Below are positions 5,575-14,592 of a stretch of 64,000 nt of DNA, piece by piece. Below the pieces are notes generated by a model. It was not told the DNA's origin and did not search any database. It worked only from the letters and a program-made list of their open reading frames with translations. This DNA is from Methylomagnum ishizawai (GTDB taxonomy: Bacteria > Pseudomonadota > Gammaproteobacteria > Methylococcales > Methylococcaceae), in contig NZ_AP019783.1 in assembly GCF_019670005.1 (NCBI RefSeq), positions 3,498,150 to 3,562,149 on the forward strand, written 5' to 3'. A program made the position numbers and the translations under genes. How positions within the stretch are numbered: the stretch's first letter is position 1; every line of letters starts with the position of its first letter.

Positions 5575-8500
5575 CTATTTACCCACAGTCCCCACCCCCT
5601 TCCAAGCCTCCTCCAACCGCTTCCCCGAAACCGGATAAGCCGTCTTCAAGGTCTGCGCGAACAAGGACACCCGGAACTCCTCCAAATGCCAGCGGAACGC
5701 ATCCCGCCCAGGGTCCAGCTTGCTCGCGGGCGCCTTCACCGCCGCCCAATACCGCTTCTGGAACGGCTCCAACTCCTTGAACTGCTTGAGGTCGCGCAAC
5801 GGGTCTTGCACGCATTTCTCCACCCGGAACAACAGCGCCTTGAGATAGCGCGGCATTTCCCGGATGCGCGTGTACGGCGTCGTCACCCAGAACCCGGCGT
5901 GGACCATCAGGGCCAGTTGCTCCTGCATATCGGCCTTGGCGGGCGCGGGACGCATCGCCTTCAGCTTGGATTGGGCCTCGCCGTAGAGTTGCAGCAGGGT
6001 TTGGGCGGTTTTCGCCATCTCCTCAGCCTTCAGCACCAACTCGGTCCGGTGCGCTTGCAGCCGCGCCGCGAATTGCGGGGCGCTACGGATATCCGGCTGA
6101 TCCTCCAGGAACAGCGCCCCCATGATCCGGTCCAGCAAATCCTCCCGCAATTCCCGCCCCGGCTTCAGTTCGGGATGCAGGAACGGATGGACGGGCAGTT
6201 GCTTATATAAAAGCTCGGCCTGGGCATTCACCAACAGGTTTTTCTTGAGGTATTTCAGCTCCTTCGCCAGGGTCAGGCGGAACAGCCGGGCCAAGCCCAA
6301 ACCGTGCTGGCGTTCGGCTTCCTCGGGGGTATCGAACACCCGCACGCCGATGGTTTCGCCCTCGTCCACCACCGCCGCGAAACCGTGGATCATCTGCCCG
6401 TCGTGCTGGCCCTCGAACTCCCGCGGCAAATCGCCGAAGCTCCATTCCTTGAGCTTGGTGTGGAGATAAGCCTGCCGGGCCAGCGCCTGGAAAGTCTGGC
6501 CCGCATCGACCGAATGGCGGCGCTTGAGTTCGTCCAGGTCGCGGGAGCGGTCCACCACGGCGTTGTATTCGTCCACCACGGCAATGGTCATGCGCAAATG
6601 GGCGGGCAAACCCGCCTCGGTGAAGGCGGTGGTCGGCACGCTGGTCCCGCCGGTTTTCTTGAGCGCCGAACTGAGTTGCTCGAACAAGCGGCCCCGCCCG
6701 AAATCCAGCATCGGCAACACCCGCTCGGCATGGTCCGGCACCGGCACGAAATGGATGCGCCAAGTCTTGGGCAAAGCCTTGATGAGCGCGACCACCTTTT
6801 CCCGCAACAGCCCTGGGACTAGCCAGCGGAACGGCTCGGGGTCGAGCCGGTTCAAGAGGTGCAGCGGCACGATGGCCGTGACGCCGTCCTCCACGTGGCC
6901 CGGCTCGAAGCGGTATTGCAAAGCCAGCTTGAGCGGCCCGACTTGCAGCGTGTCCGGGAAATTCACGGCGTCGAGCGAAGCGTCTTCCTTGCGGGTGATT
7001 TCCTCGCGGCTCAGGAACAGTAGCTTAGGTTGGGTGCGCTCGGCGGTTTTGCGCCAACGCTCGAAGGTGACGCCGTTCACGACTTCCGGCGGGATGCGCT
7101 CGTCGAAGAAGCGGTACAGCCAAGCCTCGTCCACCAACAAATCGACCCGCCGCCCCTTTTGCTGGAGATATTCGGCTTCTTCCAGAAGCTTGAGGTTGTT
7201 GAGGTAGAACGGTGCCTTGCTGTCGTAATCCATTTGCACCAGGGCGGCGCGGATGAACATTTCCCGCGCCTCCTTGGGGTTCACCCGCTCGAAGGGAATC
7301 TTGCGCCCGGCCTGGATCACCAGGCCGAACAGGCTGGTCCGCTCATGCACGGCCACGCGGGCGGCTTTGCGCTCCCAATGCGGGTCGTAGTGCTGTTGGT
7401 TGACCAGATGCGCCCCGACCTGCTCGATCCAGTCCGGCTCGATTTTGGCGACGGTGCGGGCGTAGACCTTGGTGGTTTCGACCTGTTCGGCGCAGACGAT
7501 CCATTTCGGCTTGGCCTTGAATTGGAACGAACCGGGATGGATGAAATGCTTCAAGCCCCGCGCCCCGACGTATTCGTTCTGCTCCTGCTTCAAACCGACG
7601 TTCGACAACAGCCCCGACAGCAAGGCCCGGTGGACCTCGCCGTATTCGCCCGGTGCCAGATTCAGCTTCAAATCCAGTTCGCCCTTCACCACGTCCATGA
7701 TCTGGCTGTGGATGTCGTGCCATTCGACCATGCGGATATAGGACAGGAAGCCATCCTTGCACCACGCCCGCTGCTTGGCCTTGCTGAGATGCTTCTTCTG
7801 CTCCTCGAACGCCTTCCACAGGTTCAGGAACGACAGGAAATCCGAATGCTCGTGGCGGAAGCGCCAATGCTTCTGGTCGGCGTACAGGGCTTGGTCGGCG
7901 GGGCGCTCGCGGGGATCGGGGATGCTGAGCGCGGCGACAATGATGGCAACCTCGGTCAAGCAGCGGCTTTCCGCCCCGGCCAGCAGCATCCGGCCCAAAC
8001 GCGGGTCCACCGGCAGCTTGGCGAGTTTGCGGCCTATGTCGGTTAATCCCTTCTTTTCGTCCAAGGCGTTGATTTCCTGCAAGGTCTTGAGGCCGTCGCG
8101 GATCAAGCGTTCATCTGGCGGTTCCACGAACGGGAAGGCCGAGATTTCGCCGAGTTTCAGCGCGTGCATTTGCAGGATGACCGCCGCCAGATTGGTGCGT
8201 AGGATTTCCGGGTCGGTGAACTCGGGCCGGTTGAGATAATCCTGCTCCGAATACAGCCGGATCGCGATGCCGGGACCGACGCGCCCGCAACGCCCGGAAC
8301 GCTGGTTGGCCGAGGCGCGGGACACCTTCTCGATGGGCAGGCGTTGCAGCTTGCTGCGGTGGCTATAGCGGCTGATGCGGGCATAGCCCGTGTCGATCAC
8401 CGAGCGGATACCCGGCACGGTGAGCGAGGTTTCCGCCACGTTGGTGGACAGCACGATGCGGCGCGTGCCGGTGGGTTTGAACACCCGTTCCTGTTCGGCC

Positions 8501-9501
8501 TGGGACAGGCGCGAATACAGCGGCAAGATTTCGCAGTGTTGCGGATGATGCTTGCGCAGGGATTCGGTGGTTTCGCGGATTTCGCGCTCGCCCGACAGGA
8601 AAATCAGGATGTCGCCCGCCGATTGGTCGCGCCATAGCTCGTCCACGGCGTTGAGGATGGCTTGTTGCTCGGCCTTGTCGGTTTCGTCCTCGCCTTCCTC
8701 CACGTCCTCGACCGGGCGGTAGCGGAGTTCCACCGGATAGGTGCGGCCGGACACATTGATGATGGGCGCGTCCTTGCCGTTGTGGCCGAAATGGCGGGCG
8801 AAGCGTTCCGGATCGATGGTGGCCGAAGTGATGATGAGCTTGAAATCCGGGCGCTTGGGCAACAGCCAGCGCAGATACCCCAATAGGAAATCGATGTTGA
8901 GGCTACGTTCGTGGGCCTCGTCCACGATGAGGGTGTCGTATTGGTCGAGGAAGCGGTCGTGCTGGGTTTCGGCCAACAGGATGCCGTCGGTCATCAGCTT
9001 GACCAGGCTTTCGGGTTTGGTGTGGTCCTGGAAACGTACTTTGAAACCCACGGCTTGGCCCAAAGGCTGGCCCAATTCCTCGGCGATGCGGTTGGCGACG
9101 CTGCGGGCGGCGATGCGGCGCGGCTGGGTGTGGCCGATGAAGCCGCTCACGCCCCGGCCCGCTTCCAGGCAAATCTTGGGGAGCTGGGTGGTTTTCCCGG
9201 AGCCGGTTTCGCCGCAGACGATGACCACCTGATGGTTGAGGATGGCTTCGAGGATGTCCTGACGCTTCTCCGAAACCGGCAGGTCTTCCGGGTATTCGAG
9301 CTTGGGGACGCTGTTGGCCCGCGCTTCCCGCGCCGCGACCGATTCGGCGAGGCGGGTTTGGAGTTCCTCCAACGGTGCGGCGATGTCCTTGCCGGATTTG
9401 GCGTCGGCCCGAAGGCGGTCCAGGGTGCGGCGGAGGCGGTGTTGGTCTTTGCGGAGGGCTAGCGGGATGAGCTTTTCTTGGGGTTTGAAGTCGGGGGGCA
9501 T
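5575..9501 (-). CDS. hrpA: ATP-dependent RNA helicase HrpA
   Basis: Protein of 1308 residues, close to the roughly 1300 of Escherichia coli HrpA. DEAH-box helicase motifs are clear: Walker A GETGSGKT at 97-104, DEAH at 194-197, SAT at 226-228, then NVAETSLTVPG and QRSGRCGR in the second RecA-like domain. The ratchet/OB-fold region and the long HrpA-specific C-terminal domain (DUF3418 region) follow. HrpA unwinds RNA and in E. coli rescues stalled or collided ribosomes. Base composition is normal for the chromosome, so it is likely a native gene flanked by acquired DNA on both sides. Confidence 0.95.
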   Translation of the reverse strand: MPPDFKPQEKLIPLALRKDQHRLRRTLDRLRADAKSGKDIAAPLEELQTRLAESVAAREARANSVPKLEYPEDLPVSEKRQDILEAILNHQVVIVCGETGSGKTTQLPKICLEAGRGVSGFIGHTQPRRIAARSVANRIAEELGQPLGQAVGFKVRFQDHTKPESLVKLMTDGILLAETQHDRFLDQYDTLIVDEAHERSLNIDFLLGYLRWLLPKRPDFKLIITSATIDPERFARHFGHNGKDAPIINVSGRTYPVELRYRPVEDVEEGEDETDKAEQQAILNAVDELWRDQSAGDILIFLSGEREIRETTESLRKHHPQHCEILPLYSRLSQAEQERVFKPTGTRRIVLSTNVAETSLTVPGIRSVIDTGYARISRYSHRSKLQRLPIEKVSRASANQRSGRCGRVGPGIAIRLYSEQDYLNRPEFTDPEILRTNLAAVILQMHALKLGEISAFPFVEPPDERLIRDGLKTLQEINALDEKKGLTDIGRKLAKLPVDPRLGRMLLAGAESRCLTEVAIIVAALSIPDPRERPADQALYADQKHWRFRHEHSDFLSFLNLWKAFEEQKKHLSKAKQRAWCKDGFLSYIRMVEWHDIHSQIMDVVKGELDLKLNLAPGEYGEVHRALLSGLLSNVGLKQEQNEYVGARGLKHFIHPGSFQFKAKPKWIVCAEQVETTKVYARTVAKIEPDWIEQVGAHLVNQQHYDPHWERKAARVAVHERTSLFGLVIQAGRKIPFERVNPKEAREMFIRAALVQMDYDSKAPFYLNNLKLLEEAEYLQQKGRRVDLLVDEAWLYRFFDERIPPEVVNGVTFERWRKTAERTQPKLLFLSREEITRKEDASLDAVNFPDTLQVGPLKLALQYRFEPGHVEDGVTAIVPLHLLNRLDPEPFRWLVPGLLREKVVALIKALPKTWRIHFVPVPDHAERVLPMLDFGRGRLFEQLSSALKKTGGTSVPTTAFTEAGLPAHLRMTIAVVDEYNAVVDRSRDLDELKRRHSVDAGQTFQALARQAYLHTKLKEWSFGDLPREFEGQHDGQMIHGFAAVVDEGETIGVRVFDTPEEAERQHGLGLARLFRLTLAKELKYLKKNLLVNAQAELLYKQLPVHPFLHPELKPGRELREDLLDRIMGALFLEDQPDIRSAPQFAARLQAHRTELVLKAEEMAKTAQTLLQLYGEAQSKLKAMRPAPAKADMQEQLALMVHAGFWVTTPYTRIREMPRYLKALLFRVEKCVQDPLRDLKQFKELEPFQKRYWAAVKAPASKLDPGRDAFRWHLEEFRVSLFAQTLKTAYPVSGKRLEEAWKGVGTVGK

Positions 9502-9548
9502 TAGAAAATACTGATTTGCAAGCTTTCAAAAGTTAAGTAACTCATTTA

Positions 9549-10310
9549 TTACTGAGGAGAGCAGCTAACATTTTTTATAGATGCCCTTCCAGCATAAATT
9601 TGAACCTCGTCAGCCGGTGGTGTAACTACATAGGTTTGCACCGCTGCTGGCTCGCCAATATTATCATAAATAACACATTTTACATTTTGTGCCTTACCTG
9701 TGGAAACAACAATCCTATAAAACCCATCTGCAATCTCGTAAAATCTTGTCACCCTAAAATCCGGCTTATATTTTTTTCGTATTTCCGCCATCTGCCTTTC
9801 CAAATCCTGCTTAGACCAAATTGGATATAACTTACTATCTTCAAATATAAAGATCGGCGGCAACAACTCACCACTGCGCCCGTCGTGGCTTACCGAAACC
9901 CAAGCAGAAAAATCCTTACATTTCAATTCCAAGTCTTCTCCTTGTGCATACTTAGGCTTCCATCCCTCACGCGGAAATCCATAATTGTTGACAAGTTTCT
10001 CAACGGCTTCTTCCGCGTTTTTTAAAAAATGTTTATCATTGTATTGCAACTTGAAGCTTATAAGCTTGCCTTTCATAAAAGTAGAAGTGTAATACTCATA
10101 ATCATCAAGCCTTGTCGTTTCTGAAAATTTTTTGGCTGCTGATGCTATCTTTGATTCAAAATCTTTTTTAGTAATTCCAAGAGCAATCCCTTCAATCTTT
10201 GGAAATTTATCGATGGTAAGCTCGCAATCTGCGTTTGAAGAGCAAGGCAGAGCGAATAATAGAGACATAAAAAAAGGAAGGACAATTTTGACTATATTCA
10301 TTGCTATCAC
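9549..10310 (-). CDS. secreted or periplasmic protein of unknown function
   Basis: Protein of 253 residues with a clear signal peptide: MNIVKIVLPFFMSLLFALPC followed by SSNADC. The Cys at the end of the hydrophobic run (LFALPC) is not a clean lipobox, so periplasmic export is more likely than lipidation. Start may be the first Met or the Met three residues on. The mature part is Lys-rich with several cysteines. I do not recognise a family. Codon use is strikingly AT-rich compared with hrpA, a sign of transfer. The 124 bases upstream to the MazF gene show no gene. Confidence 0.6.
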   Translation of the reverse strand: MIAMNIVKIVLPFFMSLLFALPCSSNADCELTIDKFPKIEGIALGITKKDFESKIASAAKKFSETTRLDDYEYYTSTFMKGKLISFKLQYNDKHFLKNAEEAVEKLVNNYGFPREGWKPKYAQGEDLELKCKDFSAWVSVSHDGRSGELLPPIFIFEDSKLYPIWSKQDLERQMAEIRKKYKPDFRVTRFYEIADGFYRIVVSTGKAQNVKCVIYDNIGEPAAVQTYVVTPPADEVQIYAGRASIKNVSCSPQ

Positions 10311-10434
10311 CCACTTCCATATTCACACTTGTAAATAAACATTTTCTTTTTCCGAAGCTCTAGTTCGTGTAGCTCCGATTAGCTCAGCGCAATCGGAAGC
10401 ATAAAATTTGTGTCCCCAGAACACGCTGGATGCT

Positions 10435-10782
10435 TTATAGTCCCAAACAATACCTCACAGCTTGTTCAACCCTTGCCATCGCATCCCCAGTCAATCGGCC
10501 AGCCAAGGGCTTGATAAACCGCGCCGAATCTAAAGATCGAATCTGGAAGCCCAAGAACACGGTTTCCATCGGCAAACCACTTTCCGCAGACGAAACCCGC
10601 ACATTAGTTGGATGGTCGATGGGCATATTTTCCCCCTTGGTTCCAACAATAACGGTGACAACCAGGGGAAGACGATTAATGGCATCGATAGATAGAACGA
10701 GTACGGGCCGTTTTCCCGCTTGCTCTCGCCCTTGCGTCGGGTTTAAATCGACAAAATAAATATCCCCGCGCTGTATCGCCAT
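10435..10782 (-). CDS. mazF: MazF/PemK-family mRNA interferase toxin
   Basis: Protein of 115 residues. The N-terminus RGDIYFVDLNPTQGREQAGK then RPVLVLS is the MazF/PemK signature and contains the catalytic arginine. LPLVVTVIVGT and the C-terminal helix complete the SH3-like barrel. MazF enzymes cleave mRNA at short sequence motifs. The start codon shares one base with the stop of the preceding antitoxin gene (TAATG), a standard coupled TA arrangement. Confidence 0.88.
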   Translation of the reverse strand: MAIQRGDIYFVDLNPTQGREQAGKRPVLVLSIDAINRLPLVVTVIVGTKGENMPIDHPTNVRVSSAESGLPMETVFLGFQIRSLDSARFIKPLAGRLTGDAMARVEQAVRYCLGL

Positions 10783-11024
10783 TATTGAAGCTCCAAACCA
10801 TCCGACATAGCCACATCAAATTCCTTCTCAATCTCCCGCAACTCCCTTTGAATATTCGGATCAGCCGCCATCGCCGCCAATTGAGCCTCAAGCGAGGATT
10901 CAGCCGCAAGCTGTTCCCGGATATGCTGGGCAACCCGCTCAACCAACCATAATTGCTCGGCGATAGGGAATTGCCGGATACGGTTTTCGATTTCCACCAA
11001 CCTGACCATATTCATATAAACCAC
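10782..11024 (-). CDS. antitoxin partner of MazF
   Basis: Protein of 80 residues. The segment VEIENRIRQFPIAEQLWLVE then RVAQHIREQL is a pair of amphipathic helices, and the tail (REIEKEFDVAMSDGLELQ) is acidic and likely disordered, as expected for a toxin-wrapping tail. No AbrB-type MazE swapped hairpin is visible, so this is a non-classical antitoxin. The start may be the Met at 1, 4 or 6. It overlaps mazF by one base. Confidence 0.7.
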   Translation of the reverse strand: MVYMNMVRLVEIENRIRQFPIAEQLWLVERVAQHIREQLAAESSLEAQLAAMAADPNIQRELREIEKEFDVAMSDGLELQ

Positions 11025-11114
11025 CAGTTCAATTGCCCTAGAAAAAACCCGGTGACGGTATCAACCAGCCTCGGATTCCCGCCACCGCCGCCGCCTCATG
11101 CGCCATTTATCGAT

Positions 11115-11144
11115 GGAGCCCCCGAAAGTCAAGGCAAGGGCTCC
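11115..11144. terminator. hairpin at the 3' end of a PIN toxin gene
   Basis: ggagccc at 11115-11121 pairs with gggctcc at 11138-11144 around a 16-base loop that contains the stop codon of the PIN gene at 11129. No T-run follows on either strand, so a termination role is uncertain. The gap to 11024 holds nothing else recognisable. Confidence 0.3.
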
Positions 11145-11566
11145 AGTAGATTGATAAACGGATGGTGATTCTTCCAACGATAGGCGTGGAAGTCGCGGCG
11201 GTCGGTGGAAACGATGCGGCCATGCCCGAGATGTTCGGCCAACACCACCAGCGACGCATCGGCAAAATCCATGGGCAAGTCCGCATATCGGCGCATCAAT
11301 TCGATCATGCGCTTCAAATGTACAAAATCGGGCTGGAATACCCGGACGCCCGAGGTTTCCAAGGTTTCCAACCAAGCCAACGTCATGGCAACCCCAACCC
11401 GGCCAAATAGAAGATGGACGGCTTCCGTCAATACCGGAACGCTGGTAATCAAAGGCTCCCGGTTGTTCCGCACGAACCGCCGACAGATTTCATGGCAGTG
11501 GTCATGCCGATCCGCCAAGCCGACCCAAAGCCCGGTATCCGCGATAATCACTGGGAACCGCCGCAC
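11129..11566 (-). CDS. VapC-like PIN toxin
   Basis: Protein of 145 residues. VIIADTGLWVGLADRHDHCH contains the first PIN aspartate (D10), VPVLTEAVHLLFGR the helix-2 acidic residue, and LPMDFADASLVVLAEHLGHG with IVSTDRRDFHAYRW the C-terminal catalytic cluster. Together these four acidic positions make an intact PIN active site. The upstream antitoxin gene overlaps its start by 19 bases. It is probably an RNase toxin of the type II VapBC class. Confidence 0.82.
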   Translation of the reverse strand: MRRFPVIIADTGLWVGLADRHDHCHEICRRFVRNNREPLITSVPVLTEAVHLLFGRVGVAMTLAWLETLETSGVRVFQPDFVHLKRMIELMRRYADLPMDFADASLVVLAEHLGHGRIVSTDRRDFHAYRWKNHHPFINLLEPLP

Positions 11567-11811
11567 TTATGGGAAAAATCCAGTTTTTGTTTATAGGTGG
11601 TGGATAGCTGTTCGTCGGTCTCGATGCAGCCGATAAACCCGATGGCATCCAAAGCGCGGTAAAGCGGCGATGGCTCATCGTTCTCGGGAGGCAGGGCCAA
11701 AGCGGCGTCAATCGCGTCGGCTAAAACCAAGGCCAAAGGCTTTTGCAGACGCTCCTGCAAAAGCCGCAAGCGCTCGGCATGGATATCGTCCAATTCGGCT
11801 TCGATGTGCAT
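11548..11811 (-). CDS. antitoxin partner of the VapC-like toxin
   Basis: Protein of 87 residues. The start MHIEAELDDIHAERLRLLQE then RLQKPLALVLADAIDAAL looks like a short strand followed by two helices, compatible with a ribbon-helix-helix DNA-binding dimer. The Pro/Glu-rich middle and flexible C-terminus would contact the toxin. It overlaps the toxin gene by 19 bases. The role follows from arrangement and size. Confidence 0.65.
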   Translation of the reverse strand: MHIEAELDDIHAERLRLLQERLQKPLALVLADAIDAALALPPENDEPSPLYRALDAIGFIGCIETDEQLSTTYKQKLDFSHKCGGSQ

Positions 11812-11995
11812 GGGATGTTTCCTGGATGGATGGCGGGCTGATTATAGGGCCATGAAGACCGCCGGGACGGGCCTCGGCTACTTTCGGCCCATGCTAGCCT
11901 ACCCCCAAACGCAAGCCAACCCACAGGAAGAGCATCATGTACGCCATCATCTTGCCGGAGTATCCTGGCTCCCCTGACGCTAACCGGAGATTCCA

Positions 11996-12241
11996 ATGCC
12001 GAAAATCACCCCTCAAGGCGAAGTACGCATTCCCGAGCGCTTCATCCAGGCCATGGGCATCGTTCCCGGCACCGAAGTGGATTTCGAGCAACAGGGCGAA
12101 GTCCTGCTGTTGCGGATCGCCAAACCGCGCAAGCCTTCCCGCCCGGAGGATGGGCCGGGGATTTTGGACTACAACGGCCCGACCGTGAGTTTGGACGAGA
12201 TGGAAGACGCGATACGCCGGGGCGCTTCGGGGTCGCGATGA
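11996..12241 (+). CDS. vapB: AbrB/MazE-type (SpoVT-AbrB) antitoxin
   Basis: Protein of 81 residues. MPKITPQGEVRIPERFIQAM then GIVPGTEVDFEQQGEVLLLR is the swapped-hairpin AbrB DNA-binding domain. The rest (GPGILDYNGPTVSLDEMEDA) is the toxin-binding tail typical of VapB of this class. A GGAG ribosome-binding site lies about seven bases before the ATG (ccggagattccaatg). The stop overlaps the toxin start by four bases. It points away from the other TA genes, towards tyrS. Confidence 0.85.
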   Translation: MPKITPQGEVRIPERFIQAMGIVPGTEVDFEQQGEVLLLRIAKPRKPSRPEDGPGILDYNGPTVSLDEMEDAIRRGASGSR

Positions 12242-12648
12242 AAGCGCTGGATACCAACATTCTGGTGCGGTACTACACCCAGGACGATCCGGCGCAATCG
12301 CCGGTGGCGACGCGGATCATCGCCGAGGAACCGGCATTGTTCGTGCCGAAAACAGTGCTGATCGAGGTTTGGTGGGTGCTTACCCAGGTTGAGCAATTCC
12401 GTTTCCCACCGGACAAGGTCATGGCGGTTTTCGAGCATCTGCTGGGGCTGCCGAACGTTGAGGTCGAGGACGAGTCCGCCGTGGTCAAGGCTCTGGATTG
12501 GTGCCGGGCGGGCCTGGAATTCCAGGATGCGCTGCACCTGGCTTCGTCCGGGCATTGTTCGGAAATGCTGACCTTCGATGATCGGCGCTTTGCGCGGAGG
12601 GCTAACCGCCTGGGATTGCGTCCGCCGTGCCGGGTGGAGAACCGTTAA
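12238..12648 (+). CDS. vapC: VapC PIN toxin
   Basis: Protein of 136 residues. MKALDTNILVRYYTQDDPAQ holds the first PIN aspartate (D5). VLIEVWWVL supplies the helix-2 glutamate, and LEFQDALHLASSGHCSEMLT then FDDRRFARRA the C-terminal acids. The active site looks intact. It is paired with the AbrB-type antitoxin through a four-base overlap, which identifies a VapBC operon. It ends before a strong two-way hairpin. Confidence 0.87.
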   Translation: MKALDTNILVRYYTQDDPAQSPVATRIIAEEPALFVPKTVLIEVWWVLTQVEQFRFPPDKVMAVFEHLLGLPNVEVEDESAVVKALDWCRAGLEFQDALHLASSGHCSEMLTFDDRRFARRANRLGLRPPCRVENR

Positions 12649-12671
12649 GGGCACGCGATGCTCAAGAGCAG

Positions 12672-12697
12672 CGGATTGGGCCAAACCGCCCAATCCG
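12672..12697. terminator. bidirectional hairpin between vapC and tyrS
   Basis: Perfect 10-base stem: cggattgggc at 12672-12681 and gcccaatccg at 12688-12697 with a 6-base loop, placed between two convergent genes. A-rich sequence follows on the + side (ataaaggcaggaaaataag). It probably stops transcripts from both sides. Confidence 0.65.
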
Positions 12698-12720
12698 ATA
12701 AAGGCAGGAAAATAAGAGAA

Positions 12721-13917
12721 TCAGGTCAAACGCACCTTGGCGAACTTGCGCTTACCGACCTGCAAGATATGGGTATTGCCACCCTTGAGCGCCAATTTCT
12801 GCTCGGCCACCTTTTCGCCGTCGATCTTGACGCCGCCCTGCTGGATCATGCGGTTCGATTCCGAAGTGCTGGCCGTCAGCCCCAAATCCTTGAGCAAGCT
12901 CGCCAAGGGATAACCGCCCTCCCCCGCCGGAAGTTCGCGCTCCTCCAAATCCTCCGGCAGCAAGCCCTGCTTGAACCGGGCCTCGAAAGCTTCCAGCGCG
13001 GCCACGGCGGCGGCGGGTCCATGGAAGCGCTCGACGATCTCCTGGCCGAACCGCACCTTGAAATCGCGGGGATTCGCGCCTTCCGCGCAGGCCCGCTTCC
13101 AGCCTTCGATTTCGGCCATGGGCTTGAAGCTCAAAAGCTCCATGTAGCGCCACATCAAATCGTCGGACACCGACATCAGCTTGCCGAACATCTCGGCGGG
13201 CGGCTCGTTGACGCCGACATAGTTGCCCAGCGACTTCGACATCTTCTGCACGCCGTCCAAACCTTCCAGGATCGGCATGGTGATGACGATCTGTGGCGGC
13301 TGGCCGTAGACCTCCTGCAGTTGCCGCCCCACCAACAGGTTGAACTTCTGGTCGGTCCCGCCCAGTTCCACGTCGGCCTTCATCGCCACCGAGTCGTAGC
13401 CCTGGATCAAGGGATAGAGGAATTCATGGATGGCGATGGGCTGGCCGCTCTTGTAGCGGTTGTTGAAATCGTCGCGTTCCAGCATCCGGGCCACGGTGTG
13501 CTTGGCCGCGAGTTGGATCAAATCGGCGGGGCTCATGGCGTTCATCCAAGAGCTGTTGAACATCACCAAGGTCTTTTCCGGGTGCAGGATTTTGAAAATC
13601 TGCTCCTCGTAGCTCTTGGCGTTGTCGATGACCTGGTCGCGGGTCAGGGGCTTGCGGGTGGCGCTCTTGCCGGTGGGATCGCCGATCATGCCGGTGAAGT
13701 CGCCGATCAGGAACATGGCCTCGTGGCCGAGTTCCTGGAACTGCCGCAGCTTGTTGAGGAGGACCGTATGGCCCAGGTGCAAATCCGGCGCGGTGGGATC
13801 GAAACCGGCCTTGACCCGCAAGGGCCGCCCTTCGCCCAAGCGCTTCGCCAAATCCTCCTCGCGGATGACATCCACGGCACCCCGGCGGATCACCGCCAAT
13901 GCTTCATCGACAGACAT
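12721..13917 (-). CDS. tyrS: tyrosyl-tRNA synthetase
   Basis: Protein of 398 residues that attaches tyrosine to tRNA-Tyr in the cytosol. Class I signatures are HLGH at 47-50 and KMSKS at 225-229. The tyrosine-binding region ([14 protein letters not shown]) and [16 protein letters not shown] are present, and a C-terminal S4 RNA-binding domain (residues about 335-395) includes [16 protein letters not shown]. Length fits the 'long' TyrRS group of many Gammaproteobacteria. It is transcribed alone or after erpA. Confidence 0.96.
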   Translation of the reverse strand: MSVDEALAVIRRGAVDVIREEDLAKRLGEGRPLRVKAGFDPTAPDLHLGHTVLLNKLRQFQELGHEAMFLIGDFTGMIGDPTGKSATRKPLTRDQVIDNAKSYEEQIFKILHPEKTLVMFNSSWMNAMSPADLIQLAAKHTVARMLERDDFNNRYKSGQPIAIHEFLYPLIQGYDSVAMKADVELGGTDQKFNLLVGRQLQEVYGQPPQIVITMPILEGLDGVQKMSKSLGNYVGVNEPPAEMFGKLMSVSDDLMWRYMELLSFKPMAEIEGWKRACAEGANPRDFKVRFGQEIVERFHGPAAAVAALEAFEARFKQGLLPEDLEERELPAGEGGYPLASLLKDLGLTASTSESNRMIQQGGVKIDGEKVAEQKLALKGGNTHILQVGKRKFAKVRLT

Positions 13918-14007
13918 ATCAATACCTTGGTGGGAAAAGGCGGGGATTTTATAACAGGCGGGGCCGAACCGCCGCTAAATCGGCGGGGGATCGGCAAGCC
14001 TTGGAAT

Positions 14008-14057
14008 CCAAAGCTTGCTTTGGCTGGGTGGCGGGGATGTCCAAAGCCAGCTTTGGA
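14008..14057. repeat. twin hairpins between erpA and tyrS
   Basis: Two similar perfect palindromes: ccaaagcttgctttgg at 14008-14023 and tccaaagccagctttgga at 14040-14057, 16 bases apart. They share the CCAAAGC/GCTTTGG arms, so they look like a REP-type doublet. They lie in the 157 bases between the erpA stop and the tyrS start. Confidence 0.65.
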
Positions 14058-14074
14058 CTCCAGATCGCGCGGAA

Positions 14075-14410
14075 TCAGACGGAGAAGGACGAACCGCAGC
14101 CGCAAGTGGTACTGGCGTTGGGATTGCGGATGACGAACTGGGAACCCGACAGCCCTTCGGTGTAGTCGATCTCGGCACCGCTCAGGTATTGGATGCTCAT
14201 GGCATCGACCAGCACGGTGACGCCGTTCCTTTCAACCAGGGTGTCGTCCTCCGCCACGCTCTCGTCGAAGGTGAAGCCATATTGGAAACCGGAACAACCG
14301 CCGCCGGTGACATAGACCCTGAGCTTCAGGGCGTCGTTGCCTTCCTCGGCGATGAGTTCGCTGACTTTCACGGCCGCGCTGTCGGTGAATTTGATCGCTG
14401 CTTCGCTCAT
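14075..14410 (-). CDS. erpA: iron-sulfur cluster insertion protein ErpA
   Basis: Protein of 111 residues of the A-type carrier family that delivers Fe-S clusters to apo-enzymes. The three cluster-binding cysteines are C39 ([12 protein letters not shown]), C103 and C105 (TTCGCGSSF). Length and the absence of an isc operon around it favour ErpA over IscA. It could serve the Fe-S-rich formate dehydrogenase elsewhere in the window, though that is only an inference. It stands downstream of its own 180-base leader. Confidence 0.88.
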   Translation of the reverse strand: MSEAAIKFTDSAAVKVSELIAEEGNDALKLRVYVTGGGCSGFQYGFTFDESVAEDDTLVERNGVTVLVDAMSIQYLSGAEIDYTEGLSGSQFVIRNPNASTTCGCGSSFSV

Positions 14411-14486
14411 GGCGCACTTCCAGGGTTGGGGTTGGGAGGAGCGCGATTATGCGATTAACCTAGTATTTCAGTCAACAATAGGGCCA

Positions 14487-14509
14487 TAAAAAATCCCCAT
14501 CGTGGGGGC
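14487..14509 (-). terminator. rho-independent terminator of the RlpA-like gene
   Basis: On the minus strand a CCCC-acgat-GGGG hairpin is followed by ATTTTTTAT (plus-strand ccataaaaaatccccatcgt and onward). It lies about 85 bases after the stop at 14593. Confidence 0.7.
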
Positions 14510-14532
14510 GCGGGGAACCGGGATTAAATAGC

Positions 14533-14582
14533 TTCGGCTGCGCCGTATGCGACTCCTTACGATGCAGCCGAAACCACTATCT
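14533..14582. other. long hairpin after the RlpA-like gene
   Basis: ttcggctgc at 14533-14541 pairs with gcagccgaa at 14574-14582 across a 32-base interior that could fold further. It sits between the stop codon at 14593 and the T-tailed terminator and may contribute to termination. Confidence 0.4.
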
Positions 14583-14592
14583 ACCCTCGGCC

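Noticed and set aside
10375-10396. tRNA-like fragment gattagctcagcgcaatcgg
   Set aside because: It resembles a tRNA D-arm, but no acceptor, anticodon or T-arm follows. It is only a 5-base hairpin.
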